Assembly: GCA_900544105.1 (NCBI GenBank) | Contig: UQUC01000016.1 | Location: 1-31,295, forward strand | Length of the DNA: 31,295 nucleotides | From: an uncultured Oscillibacter sp. | GTDB lineage: Bacteria > Bacillota > Clostridia > Oscillospirales > Oscillospiraceae | Direction: 5' to 3' | Part shown: in pieces, positions 6,218 to 13,455 of the stretch | How the letters are laid out: each line of letters opens with the position of its first letter | Position numbering within the stretch: position 1 is the first letter of the stretch | Notes under the pieces: model-generated | What the model was told of the DNA's origin: nothing | Database searches by the model: none | What the model saw: the letters and a program-made list of their open reading frames with translations, nothing else | Program-made: the position numbers and the translations under genes

Positions 6218-7297
6218 CTATTTTTTGTCCTTGAACAGCGCCGCAAGGCTCTCGGTAAAGGGCGGGTAGCAGATGCCCTTCTCCGTCACGATGCCGGTGA
6301 GCAGCTCATGGTCCGTCACATCGAAGGACGGGTTGAAGCACTTCACCTCCGGCAGAGCCATGGGCTTTTCGTACCAGAGGTTTTTGATCTCGTCGCCGTC
6401 CCGCAGCTCGATGGGGATGTGCGCCCCATCGGGGCAATTCATGTCGATGGTGGAGGTAGGCCCCAGCGTATACACGGGGATACCGTAATGCTTGGCCAAG
6501 ATCGCTACGCCGCTGGTGCCGATCTTGTTGGCGAAGTCGCCGTTGGCGGCAATGCGGTCACAGCCCACAAAGCAGGCCTGCGCCCAGCCGTTTTTCATCA
6601 CCATAGACGCCATGTTGTCGCAGATGAGGGTCACATCTACCCCCGCCCGCTGCATCTCATAGCTGGTGAGCCGCGCCCCTTGCAGGAGCGGGCGGGTCTC
6701 ATCGGCAAACACGCGAATGTGGATGCCCCGCTCTGCCGCCAGCAGAAAGGGCCCTTGGGCGGTGCCGTACCGGGAGGTGGCCAGCGGACCGGCGTTGCAG
6801 TGGGTCAGAACGCCGTCACCGTCCTTCAGCAGGCTCAGACCGTATTCGGAAATAGCGGCGCATTTTGCAATGTCATCCTCGTGAATGTCCACCGCCTTGC
6901 GGTACAGGGCCTCCAACAGTTCCGCCCTGTCATCCTTCAGATGAGCCTTGGCGGTATCCAGCATCTCCCCCACCGCCCAGCGGAGGTTCACCGCCGTGGG
7001 CCGGGCCGCCCCCAGCAGTTCGCCGTCGATCTGCAATTTCCGATAAAAGGTCTCGTTGTCCTTGGCGTCAATATCCCTGGCCAGTGCGTACATGCAGTAG
7101 GCCGCGCAGATACCGATGGCCGGAGCGCCCCGGATGCGGAGTTTTTTGATGGCCTCGATCATCTCCTCCACGGTGCGCAGCTCGATCTCTTTTTCATCGT
7201 TGGGCAGCAACGTCTGGTCGATGATGTACAGCCGCTCCGCGGTCTTGTCATAGCGGATGTTCTGAACGTGGGTCACCTGTCGGATCGCTTCATTCAT
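6218..7297 (-). CDS. mtnA: S-methyl-5-thioribose-1-phosphate isomerase
   Basis: This 359-residue protein matches MtnA of the eIF2B-related aldose-ketose isomerase family, which converts 5-methylthioribose-1-phosphate to methylthioribulose-1-phosphate. Motifs include RIRGAPAIG (about 54-62), catalytic Cys167 in THCNAG, and the proton-shuttling Asp247 in CDRIAANGD. Methylthioadenosine is the usual source of substrate; the same enzyme also serves 5-deoxyribose phosphate in DHAP-shunt pathways. No mtnK, mtnP, mtnB or mtnD is visible in this window, so the remaining pathway must be elsewhere or absent. ATG 7297 follows a GAGGGGGG-type ribosome site, 12 nt after the nitroreductase gene, so the two form an operon. 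Confidence 0.93.
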   Translation of the reverse strand: MNEAIRQVTHVQNIRYDKTAERLYIIDQTLLPNDEKEIELRTVEEMIEAIKKLRIRGAPAIGICAAYCMYALARDIDAKDNETFYRKLQIDGELLGAARPTAVNLRWAVGEMLDTAKAHLKDDRAELLEALYRKAVDIHEDDIAKCAAISEYGLSLLKDGDGVLTHCNAGPLATSRYGTAQGPFLLAAERGIHIRVFADETRPLLQGARLTSYEMQRAGVDVTLICDNMASMVMKNGWAQACFVGCDRIAANGDFANKIGTSGVAILAKHYGIPVYTLGPTSTIDMNCPDGAHIPIELRDGDEIKNLWYEKPMALPEVKCFNPSFDVTDHELLTGIVTEKGICYPPFTESLAALFKDKK

Positions 7298-7309
7298 AGT
7301 CCGCCCCCC

Positions 7310-7831
7310 TCACACATACAGGACACGGTCCTCTTTCCGGGCCTTGTCCCCCAGGATAGCCTGATCCGTATAGCCTAAAATGCAGTTGCCGACGCCCTTC
7401 CAGTTTTCGCCCAGGCCCCACTCCGCCAGCAGAGCCTTGCCCTCCGACAGCTCAAAGGTCTCCATGGCCCGGTTGATCCAGCAGGAGCCGACGCCCAATG
7501 CGGCAGCAGCGTTCATCAGATTGCCCATCACCAGTGAACCGTCCTGGAGCCAGTTGGGATGGTCGCTGTCGGACAGCACCACAATGGCCTCCGGCGCGCC
7601 GTAAAAGGGCGTCCCCTCCGGTGTTCCTAAAATCTGGTTGTTCAGCCGTTCCAGTCTGGCAAGCACGGCGGCGTCCCGTACCACCACCAGTTTGGTGCTC
7701 TGAAGATTCTTGGCGGAAGGCGCGTAAAGGCCGGCTTCCACAATGGCGTCCAGATCCTCCTTTTTCAGCGGCTCCGGGCGGAAAGTGCGGATACTGCGGC
7801 GCTCTTTCAGAACCTTTAAAACCTCATTCAT
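7310..7831 (-). CDS. Nitroreductase family protein (FMN-dependent)
   Basis: This 173-residue protein of the nitroreductase family has the N-terminal RRSIRTFRPEPL motif that contacts FMN phosphate, APSAKNLQ, and a C-terminal LGYTDQ segment. Such proteins are homodimeric flavoenzymes using NAD(P)H to reduce nitro-compounds, quinones or flavins; the physiological substrate cannot be inferred. The short length is common for the clostridial subgroup. ATG 7831 is preceded by AAGGAG with 8-nt spacing; the in-frame TTG at 7837 is rejected. It is the first gene of the operon with mtnA, with a good promoter at 7868-7896 and an inverted repeat GTAAT/ATTAC at 7848-7863 just after the start site. Confidence 0.9.
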   Translation of the reverse strand: MNEVLKVLKERRSIRTFRPEPLKKEDLDAIVEAGLYAPSAKNLQSTKLVVVRDAAVLARLERLNNQILGTPEGTPFYGAPEAIVVLSDSDHPNWLQDGSLVMGNLMNAAAALGVGSCWINRAMETFELSEGKALLAEWGLGENWKGVGNCILGYTDQAILGDKARKEDRVLYV

Positions 7832-7847
7832 GGTCAACGCTCCTTTT

Positions 7848-7863
7848 GTAATAAGATCATTAC
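7848..7863. promoter_or_regulatory. Inverted repeat at the nitroreductase transcription start
   Basis: GTAAT and ATTAC half-sites separated by 6 nt lie at the expected transcription start of the nitroreductase-mtnA operon. Position and symmetry suit a repressor site, but 5-bp arms can arise by chance. Confidence 0.35.
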
Positions 7864-7867
7864 GGTT

Positions 7868-7896
7868 ATTCTATCACGGAATTTTGGATTCTCCAA
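7868..7896 (-). promoter_or_regulatory. Promoter of the nitroreductase-mtnA operon
   Basis: On the minus strand TTGGAG (7891-7896) and TAGAAT (7868-7873) are 17 nt apart, with TGA as an extended -10. A TTGGA/TCCAA inverted repeat (7884-7896) covers the -35 box. Confidence 0.75.
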
Positions 7897-7931
7897 TAAT
7901 TTTTCATGGGAAGCGGCCAAGTTTTCCCCGT

Positions 7932-7960
7932 GCATAAGCCTGTTCTCCTCCGCATAGGAT
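7932..7960 (+). promoter_or_regulatory. Possible sigma-E-type promoter of spoIIID
   Basis: GCATAAG (7932-7938), a 14-nt spacer and CATAGGAT (7953-7960) resemble the mother-cell sigma-E pattern (-35 with ATA, -10 CATACA-T). That fits the known sigma-E dependence of spoIIID in Bacillus. The match is partial. Confidence 0.45.
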
Positions 7961-8002
7961 AAAGCAACAAAAGGCGGGGAGTGTTGTGCTTTGAAGGGAA
8001 AT

Positions 8003-8239
8003 ATGGAGGAGCGGGCGGAGCGCCTTGCTCTTTACATCATAGAGAACCGGACCACGGTCCGCGCCGCCGCTGCCAAATTCGGCATCAGCAAATCCACGGT
8101 CCACAAGGACATTTCAGAACGGCTGCCTCTCTTTAACCGGGCGCTGTACTTACAGGTCAAGGAGATACTGGACGTGAACAAGGCCCAGCGGCACATCCGG
8201 GGCGGCATTGCCACCCGAAAAAAATACAAGGGTACATAA
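8003..8239 (+). CDS. spoIIID: Sporulation transcriptional regulator SpoIIID
   Basis: This 78-residue protein matches SpoIIID, the small DNA-binding protein that switches gene expression in the mother cell during sporulation. The helix-turn-helix (about residues 18-36) reads TTVRAAAAKFGISKSTVHKD, and the conserved tail RHIRGGIATRKKYK follows. Its presence implies an endospore former. ATG 8003 has AAGGG close upstream. An in-frame TTG at 7991, preceded by GGGGAG, would give a length matching the Bacillus protein, so the start is uncertain by four residues. It is followed after 15 nt by a small unknown gene, probably co-transcribed. Confidence 0.93.
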   Translation: MEERAERLALYIIENRTTVRAAAAKFGISKSTVHKDISERLPLFNRALYLQVKEILDVNKAQRHIRGGIATRKKYKGT

Positions 8240-8254
8240 AAGGAGGAAGTTTCC

Positions 8255-8512
8255 ATGGCTGTACGCGATCCCGGCGGTTGTCGCCGCCAAAACGGACGTC
8301 CCAAGTCCGAGGCCGTCCCGGAGCTGCCCGCAGCACCGGCAGTCCAGCCCGCCATGCGCCGCTGGCCCCACCCGGTAGCGGTCCATCCCACGTCGGAAGG
8401 ACTGACAGCGGAGCTTCACTATATCAGCTGCGCCCTTTCCCAGCAGACCCGGCAGCTGGATGAGATCCGGAGCCTGCTGAAAAAACTGGCAGACGGCGCC
8501 GGAACCAAATAG
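8255..8512 (+). CDS. Small hypothetical protein downstream of spoIIID
   Basis: This 85-residue protein is not recognised. It begins at ATG 8255 behind a strong AAAAGGAGG site, 15 nt after spoIIID, so it is probably made with SpoIIID in the mother cell (inference). The first 45 residues are rich in Pro, Arg and Ala and look disordered. Residues about 51-80, around SQQTRQLDEIRSLLKKLADG, form a likely amphipathic helix that could self-associate. There is no signal peptide or membrane segment. The strong ribosome site and operon position support it being real. Confidence 0.7.
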   Translation: MAVRDPGGCRRQNGRPKSEAVPELPAAPAVQPAMRRWPHPVAVHPTSEGLTAELHYISCALSQQTRQLDEIRSLLKKLADGAGTK

Positions 8513-8518
8513 CGCGCT

Positions 8519-8545
8519 GCGGGGGACCTTCGGAGGGTTCCCCGC
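8519..8545 (+). terminator. Weak terminator after the spoIIID operon
   Basis: A G+C-rich stem (8519-8528 with 8536-8545, containing one G-U pair) lies 7 nt after the small gene. It lacks a proper T-run, so confidence is low. Confidence 0.35.
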
Positions 8546-8629
8546 CTCCTTTAAGAGAAGCCGATTTCCGTAGGTCAGCGTTTTCCGGACAGGCTGTTTG
8601 TGAATAAACTGGAAATTTCCCGGAACCCC

Positions 8630-8658
8630 TTGTAATTTGTGCCATATCCTTATAGAAT
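8630..8658 (+). promoter_or_regulatory. Promoter of the LCP-SLH operon
   Basis: TTGTAA (8630-8635) and TAGAAT (8653-8658) are 17 nt apart, placing the start about 58 nt before the LCP ATG. Confidence 0.7.
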
Positions 8659-8722
8659 ATTATGTAAATCTGTCGAAAAAGAGAAGCGGCCTTTGCCGCG
8701 CGTTAAAGGAGCGTCCGTTCAC

Positions 8723-9727
8723 ATGTCCAGAGCAGTCCACCATAGAAAGCATCTCACTACCCTGCAAGTTTTCCTGTCCATTGTCCTGATCCTGCTCACC
8801 GTCTGCGTAGCTGTGAAGGCATTTTTTCTGAAGGCTCCGGAGCAAAAGGTGGACAAACTGCCGTCTCAGCCCGCCTCCGCGGGGGATTCCCAGCTATCCA
8901 AGGAGGAACAGGCGGCTCAGGAGGCCCTGCGATCCCACCTGGAGCGCAAGGGCGGCTTCTACACCATCCTGGTCTCCGGCTCCGATGACGGCAACGGCAA
9001 CAGCGACACCAATATTCTGGTAGCCGTGGACACTGTGAATGACTATGTCTACGGCGTCAGCATCCCCCGTGACTCCAAAGCCGTGTGGGACGGTAAGTCC
9101 CACAAGCTCAACGCCGCCTTCGGCAAGGGCGGTATGACCAAACTGGCAGAGGTGGTGTCTGACCAGCTGGGCATCCCTGTGGACTACACCGTTTCCGTAG
9201 ACCTGGCCGGCTTTGAGGCGCTGGTGGAGGCCATCGGCGGCGTGAATTTCGACGTCCCCATCGACATGGACTACGACGATCCCCTCCAAAATCTCAGCAT
9301 CCATTTCCAGAAGGGCGTTCAATACCTCAACGGCGCGGACGCCATGCGGGTGGTCCGTTTCCGCCACAACAATGATGGCACCGGCTACGGCAGCGAGGAC
9401 TTGGGCCGGATGCAGACCCAGCAGAAGTTTTTGAAGGCCGTGGCGAAGAAAATGCTCACCGCCAGCAATATCCTGACAAAAATCGATGATTACGCCAAAA
9501 TTTTCAATCAGTATGTAGACACCGACCTGTCCGTGGGCAACCTGGTCTGGCTGGGCACGGAGGTTTTGAAAATGGGCGTGGACAAGATCGACTTCTCCAC
9601 CCTGCCTAACGAGTGGAGATCACCGTATATCTATCTGATCCCGGACGATACTCTGACTCTGGTGAATACCTATCTCAACCCCTATGTGGAGGATCGGACG
9701 GCGGAGGACCTGCATCTTCCGTCCTGA
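8723..9727 (+). CDS. LytR-CpsA-Psr (LCP) family cell-wall glycopolymer ligase
   Basis: This 334-residue membrane-anchored protein has a short cytoplasmic N-terminus, one transmembrane helix (about 11-35), a linker, and an extracellular LCP domain (about 80-240). Conserved parts are SDTNILVAVD (94-103), the SIPRDS arginine region (113-118), RFRH (212-215) and DLGRMQTQQKFL (226-237), whose charged residues bind the polyprenyl-pyrophosphate substrate. LCP enzymes attach teichoic acids or other glycopolymers to peptidoglycan. ATG 8723 follows AAAGGAG at 11 nt; a GTG at 8639 lies at the promoter and is rejected. The next gene starts 23 nt later and encodes a surface protein, consistent with a cell-envelope operon. 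Confidence 0.92.
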   Translation: MSRAVHHRKHLTTLQVFLSIVLILLTVCVAVKAFFLKAPEQKVDKLPSQPASAGDSQLSKEEQAAQEALRSHLERKGGFYTILVSGSDDGNGNSDTNILVAVDTVNDYVYGVSIPRDSKAVWDGKSHKLNAAFGKGGMTKLAEVVSDQLGIPVDYTVSVDLAGFEALVEAIGGVNFDVPIDMDYDDPLQNLSIHFQKGVQYLNGADAMRVVRFRHNNDGTGYGSEDLGRMQTQQKFLKAVAKKMLTASNILTKIDDYAKIFNQYVDTDLSVGNLVWLGTEVLKMGVDKIDFSTLPNEWRSPYIYLIPDDTLTLVNTYLNPYVEDRTAEDLHLPS

Positions 9728-9750
9728 CCTCCGGAAAGGAGTGGCACTCT

Positions 9751-11223
9751 ATGAAAAAGCAAGTGCTGTCCCTGCTGCTGGCGCTGTCTCTGATGAGTGT
9801 TCCTGCTCTGGCCAAGGAGAACAGCGCAGACAACTTTGTCCGCGGCAAAACCTATGCCGGCCAGTTCTCCGATCTGCCAGAGGGCCATACCTTTTATGAA
9901 AATGTAGCCGCCCTGTATGAATACGGCCTGTCTGTCGGTCAGACCGACGGCACCTACGGCCTGACGGCCCCCATGACCGTGGGGCAGGCGGTGATCTTCG
10001 CCGGGCGCATCCGCAGCCTGTACCGCACCGGAGACCCGGAGGCCGGTCCTGCCGCCTTCACTGCCGCTGCCATCGGATTGAAGGACGCCCAGCGGGTCTA
10101 TGCCCCCTACCTCTGGTACTTACAAGCGGAGGGCGTTTTAGACAAGGCTCTGGATGAGCAGCTCTCCGACATGGCTACCCGTGCTCAGATGGCTCATGCG
10201 CTGGCAAATCTTCTGCCGGAAACAGTACTGCCCCTGGTCAACGATTCCCTCATCACTCAGGCCTACGCCAGCCGCCGGCGGATCACCGACGTAACGGAAT
10301 ACACTCCCTATTATAATAACATTCTCAAGCTCTATCGCTGCGGGATCAGCGTAGGCAGTGACGAAATTGGTTCTTTCCTGCCGGACGCCCCCATCACCAG
10401 AGGGGCCGCCGCAGCCATGCTGACCCGGATGGTAGATCCCTCCCTTCGGCTGACACCGGACTGGCACCTGCCGGAGCTTTACAGCGCTGAGGGGGCCGCC
10501 TATGAAGATCTGGTCACGGCAGGGACCTACATAGCCGCCCCGGAGACAGCAGTGGACTATGACCAGGCCGTCCGCTATATGCTCTCTCAGGGCGAAAACA
10601 CTCTGTCCCTGAAGTACGATCAAGGCTTTACCGTTTCCAGTGCTCAGGAAACTCTGAACAATGCCCTGCTGTCGGTCAAGCGGTACTGCGAGCAAGGATA
10701 TAACAACGCCTCCTGCTCCTATAACGCCGCCGGGACCATGATCCTGAAATTCAGCTCCATCGCCGGCGACCGCACCGAGGAATACCGGTCGGAAACGCTG
10801 TCTGCCGCCATCGCCGTCCACGATGCGCTATGGCAGCATGGGACCATTACCCCCGCCTCCACCCAGCGGGAGATCGCCTGGGCCTATTATCAATGGATCG
10901 CCGCCAACTGTACCTATGATGGCGCCGGGGGCAACGCCTCCATCAGCCACCTGCCATACAGCCTGTTTCACAACGGCAAGGCCGTCTGCGACGGGTATAC
11001 CGGCGCTTACAATCTGCTTTTGAAGCTGGAGGGCATCGACTGCTACGCTCTGCCCAATGCCACCCACATCTGGACCGTGGCCACACTGGACGGTAAGACC
11101 GTCCATATCGATACCACCTGGGGTGATCAGGGAAACACCGGCACAAAGCAGTATTTCGCTATGACCCCGGAGCAGTCCTATGCGCTGCACCCCTGGCCCA
11201 AGGAAAACGAACTTCCCCAATGA
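9751..11223 (+). CDS. Secreted SLH-domain protein with transglutaminase-like domain
   Basis: This 490-residue exported protein has a signal peptide (about 1-21, ending ALA), three S-layer-homology repeats of decreasing clarity (about 39-88, 110-156 and 177-228), a linker, and a C-terminal transglutaminase-like domain. The putative triad is Cys413 in KAVCDGYTGA, His439 in THIWTV and Asp454 in VHIDTTWGD, so the domain appears catalytically intact. SLH repeats bind pyruvylated secondary cell-wall polymer, and the upstream LCP enzyme may attach such polymers. The domain may be a protease or peptide cross-linker acting on wall or extracellular protein; the activity is not established. ATG 9751 follows GGAAAGGAG. 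Confidence 0.88.
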   Translation: MKKQVLSLLLALSLMSVPALAKENSADNFVRGKTYAGQFSDLPEGHTFYENVAALYEYGLSVGQTDGTYGLTAPMTVGQAVIFAGRIRSLYRTGDPEAGPAAFTAAAIGLKDAQRVYAPYLWYLQAEGVLDKALDEQLSDMATRAQMAHALANLLPETVLPLVNDSLITQAYASRRRITDVTEYTPYYNNILKLYRCGISVGSDEIGSFLPDAPITRGAAAAMLTRMVDPSLRLTPDWHLPELYSAEGAAYEDLVTAGTYIAAPETAVDYDQAVRYMLSQGENTLSLKYDQGFTVSSAQETLNNALLSVKRYCEQGYNNASCSYNAAGTMILKFSSIAGDRTEEYRSETLSAAIAVHDALWQHGTITPASTQREIAWAYYQWIAANCTYDGAGGNASISHLPYSLFHNGKAVCDGYTGAYNLLLKLEGIDCYALPNATHIWTVATLDGKTVHIDTTWGDQGNTGTKQYFAMTPEQSYALHPWPKENELPQ

Positions 11224-11226
11224 TTC

Positions 11227-11262
11227 AAAAAGGACTTCCACTGCAAAGCGGAAGTCCTTTTT
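11227..11262 (+). terminator. Terminator of the LCP-SLH operon
   Basis: A 13-bp perfect stem (AAAAAGGACTTCC / GGAAGTCCTTTTT) with a 10-nt loop starts just after the stop codon. The T-rich arm makes it bidirectional. Confidence 0.9.
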
Positions 11263-11396
11263 GCTATGTAAAAGCATCACAACATACGAAATGTGCCATT
11301 TCCTCGCCCCTGCGGGGCAACCGGAAATGATGCGTGAAAACTTCATGCACTGGCATTTGCGCGTTTTCGTAGTGCGCCGCTCATGCATGAGATTTT
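11263..11396. repeat. Intergenic repeat, copy 1 (~134 nt)
   Basis: This is the first of two direct copies of a ~135-nt unit starting GCTATG-AAAAGCAT. It shares with copy 2 the core GCCCCTGCGGGGCAACCGG (from 11306), a GAAAACTTCATGCAC segment, and an end containing TCATGCATGA. Two of its frames give peptide-like HFLAPAGQPEMMRENFMHWHL, but there is no ribosome site of quality and no independent gene context. It starts directly after the SLH terminator. Confidence 0.8.
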
Positions 11397-11419
11397 GCTA
11401 TGCAAAAGCATAGCAAAAT
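11392..11419. repeat. Perfect hairpin at the junction of the two repeat copies
   Basis: ATTTTGCTATGC (11392-11403) and GCATAGCAAAAT (11408-11419) form a perfect 12-bp inverted repeat with an AAAA loop, straddling the junction of the two repeat copies. Confidence 0.75.
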
Positions 11420-11530
11420 TAAGAAATGCGCCATTTTCTCGCCCCTGCGGGGCAACCGGAAATGATGCGCGAAAACTTCATGCACTGGCATTTGTGTATG
11501 TTCGTGTACGTGCTGTTCATGCATGAAGTT
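11397..11530. repeat. Intergenic repeat, copy 2 (~134 nt)
   Basis: This second direct copy has an offset of about 135 nt from copy 1. The first two-thirds are nearly identical, including the GCCCCTGCGGGGC palindrome (from 11441); the last third diverges more. It contains the palindrome TTCATGCATGAA (11516-11527) and abuts the stop codon of the DUF3810 gene, so the two copies fill the whole convergent intergenic space. Confidence 0.8.
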
Positions 11531-12625
11531 TTATACCAGATCCTTATAATACGCCACCAGCAGCTCCACCACCATACTGTAAGACTTCATGCCGTTGGCG
11601 TCACCGTAGGATTTCAGCGCGGCGTCATACACCGTATCGGATACCTTTTCCACCACGTTGTCCCGGAACTGATCCCAATAGGCGCTGTTGTCCCGGAGGT
11701 CTGCTTCCACCGCTGCCGGAAGGGTGCCTCGAATGGCCCAGTAAGCCTCCGGATCCGTTTCGTACAAGGCGTTTCCAAGGTGGATGAACCCCAGCAGCCA
11801 GCCGGAATATATGTAGTCCGGCATCCCGCTGGTGACAGAGGCCAGCACGCCCAAGAAGTTACACTCCTGCTCCCACGCGACGCCCCGCTGGTGGGCCAGC
11901 TCGTGGGCGATGGTGGAGGGCAGCAGGCAGGCGGGGCTGTCCACATTCACATTGGACTCCCCCACGCAGGCAAAATACACCCCGGTAAAGCCCATGACGC
12001 TCATAATCCGGGAACAGCGTACCGCCTTGACCCCGGTATCCGGAAATTTGAGAAAGGGAAACCGCTCCGTCACGCCGCCGTAGACCGACCGGCTCTCTGA
12101 GAGGATTTGCTCTTTCGACACCGCGTACACGCCGTTTTCGTCCCGTGGCACCGTGTCCGCCGTTTCGGACAGCTGTTCCGCGAAATAAGCGGTCACGTTT
12201 TTCAGATCCTCCGCAGCCACCGGCTGGGCTGTGATGCCGGAACGGTCCTGAAAACTGTCTGTCCAGTAGTTCACGCCCCACATGAGACAGAACAGGACGT
12301 AAACTGTCAAAACGCCGTCCGCCGCCCCCAAAAGGGCGCTGTATACCCGCCGTCCCCGGTGACCCCTGGCCTTCACCACGGCGATCACAGACCAGACAGT
12401 ATAGGCCACAGCCACCACCGCCGCCAGGATATATAAAACCTCCATGACGGACAGGCTGGTAAGCGCGCACAGCCGCCCCAGCGCCGCCTTCAGCGGTGTG
12501 GTGACATGATTCGCAAAGCTGTTCATCATCTGCCGGTTCTGCCGCAGGGCCAGATACAGGCCCAACACCGCCAGATCGACAGCCAGCCAGATATGCAGTT
12601 TTCGATGTTTTTTCCAGAAGCTCAT
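11531..12625 (-). CDS. DUF3810 membrane protein, putative zinc metallopeptidase
   Basis: This 364-residue protein matches the DUF3810 family. Three hydrophobic segments lie at about 11-28, 60-85 and 98-118, followed by a large soluble domain. That domain carries HELAHQ (241-246), a gluzincin-type HExxH zinc site, with Glu254 in WEQECNF as a possible third ligand. A peptidase role is suggested but not shown for the family. ATG 12625 follows GATGAGG at 7 nt. It lies downstream of the ABC importer operon, behind a hairpin (12668-12692), so it may be partly read through from it. No clear promoter was seen. Confidence 0.8.
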   Translation of the reverse strand: MSFWKKHRKLHIWLAVDLAVLGLYLALRQNRQMMNSFANHVTTPLKAALGRLCALTSLSVMEVLYILAAVVAVAYTVWSVIAVVKARGHRGRRVYSALLGAADGVLTVYVLFCLMWGVNYWTDSFQDRSGITAQPVAAEDLKNVTAYFAEQLSETADTVPRDENGVYAVSKEQILSESRSVYGGVTERFPFLKFPDTGVKAVRCSRIMSVMGFTGVYFACVGESNVNVDSPACLLPSTIAHELAHQRGVAWEQECNFLGVLASVTSGMPDYIYSGWLLGFIHLGNALYETDPEAYWAIRGTLPAAVEADLRDNSAYWDQFRDNVVEKVSDTVYDAALKSYGDANGMKSYSMVVELLVAYYKDLV

Positions 12626-12667
12626 AGCAATGCCTCATCTGTCGTTTTTTTAGCTCAGAATTTGGAA

Positions 12668-12692
12668 ACAGCAGGCGAAATTCGCCTGCTGT
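12668..12692 (-). terminator. Terminator-like hairpin after the ABC importer operon
   Basis: A 10-bp stem (ACAGCAGGCG / CGCCTGCTGT) with a 5-nt loop lies 29 nt past the last ABC gene. The minus-strand tail is only TTTCC, so termination may be partial. Confidence 0.6.
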
Positions 12693-12720
12693 CCTTATAT
12701 CCAGTTGTTCGGCTATGCGG

Positions 12721-13455
12721 TTATTCCGCCGCCGCCAGCAGCTGCTTTGTGTACGGGTCCTTGGGATGGTCGAACAGCTCGTCCACCGTTCCCTGTTCCA
12801 CAATGCGCCCCTGTTTCATCACCAGGGCGGAATCGCAAAGCTGGTAGACCACGTTCAGATCGTGGGAAATGAACAGGTAGCTGAGGTCCAGCTCATCCCG
12901 CAGCTCCCGCAGGAGCTTTAGGATCTGGGCTTGGATGGTCACGTCCAGGGCGCTGACCGGCTCGTCAGCAATGAGGAAGCGGGGCCGCTGGATCAGGGCC
13001 ACGGCGATGGACACCCGCTGCCGCTGTCCGCCGGAAAGCTCCGATGGCTTCGCCTTCAGCACTTCCTCCGGCAGCTCCACCCGCTCCAGCATCTCCCGGA
13101 CCCGGCGCTTCCGCTCCGGGCCGTCATATTTTCCGTAGATCCGCAGCGGCTCCTCTAACAGCCACTCCACCGGGTACGCCGGGTTCAGAGAGCTGTACGG
13201 GTCCTGAAAGATCATCTGAGGCCGTTTCGTATAGTGGATGACCTGCCCGACCTCCGGCCGCACCATGCCCAAGATCGTCTTGGCCAGCGTGGATTTTCCT
13301 GTTCCGGACTCGCCTACTAATCCTAAAATTTCGCCCCGGTGCACATCGAAGGAAACATCGTGGAGCACCTCGTGAAAGTACTTGCGGCCCAGCACGCCGC
13401 CTTCCCGATACCCGGCGGTAACATGTTGAAGGGAGAGTACCAATTCGTCCGTCAT
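12721..13455 (-). CDS. Peptide/nickel-type ABC transporter ATPase (DppF/OppF-like)
   Basis: This 244-residue ABC ATPase has Walker A GESGTGKST (48-56), signature LSGGQRQR (140-147), Walker B LIADEP (161-166) and the family tail DHPKDPYTKQLL. It energises the importer with its partner ATPase encoded just upstream. At 244 residues it lacks the extended C-terminus of Escherichia coli DppF/OppF (over 300) and is closer in size to NikE or CntF. ATG 13455 follows AAAGGAGGAG and overlaps the upstream stop in ATGA, implying translational coupling. A 47-residue upstream in-frame extension lies inside the preceding gene and is rejected. Confidence 0.9.
   Translation of the reverse strand: MTDELVLSLQHVTAGYREGGVLGRKYFHEVLHDVSFDVHRGEILGLVGESGTGKSTLAKTILGMVRPEVGQVIHYTKRPQMIFQDPYSSLNPAYPVEWLLEEPLRIYGKYDGPERKRRVREMLERVELPEEVLKAKPSELSGGQRQRVSIAVALIQRPRFLIADEPVSALDVTIQAQILKLLRELRDELDLSYLFISHDLNVVYQLCDSALVMKQGRIVEQGTVDELFDHPKDPYTKQLLAAAE

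Noticed and set aside
11426..12100. Plus-strand frame beginning in repeat copy 2 (HFLAPAGQPEMM peptide) and continuing into the DUF3810 gene
   Set aside because: It continues as antisense to a real gene, lacks a ribosome site, and its start is merely repeat sequence; kept as a repeat, not a gene.
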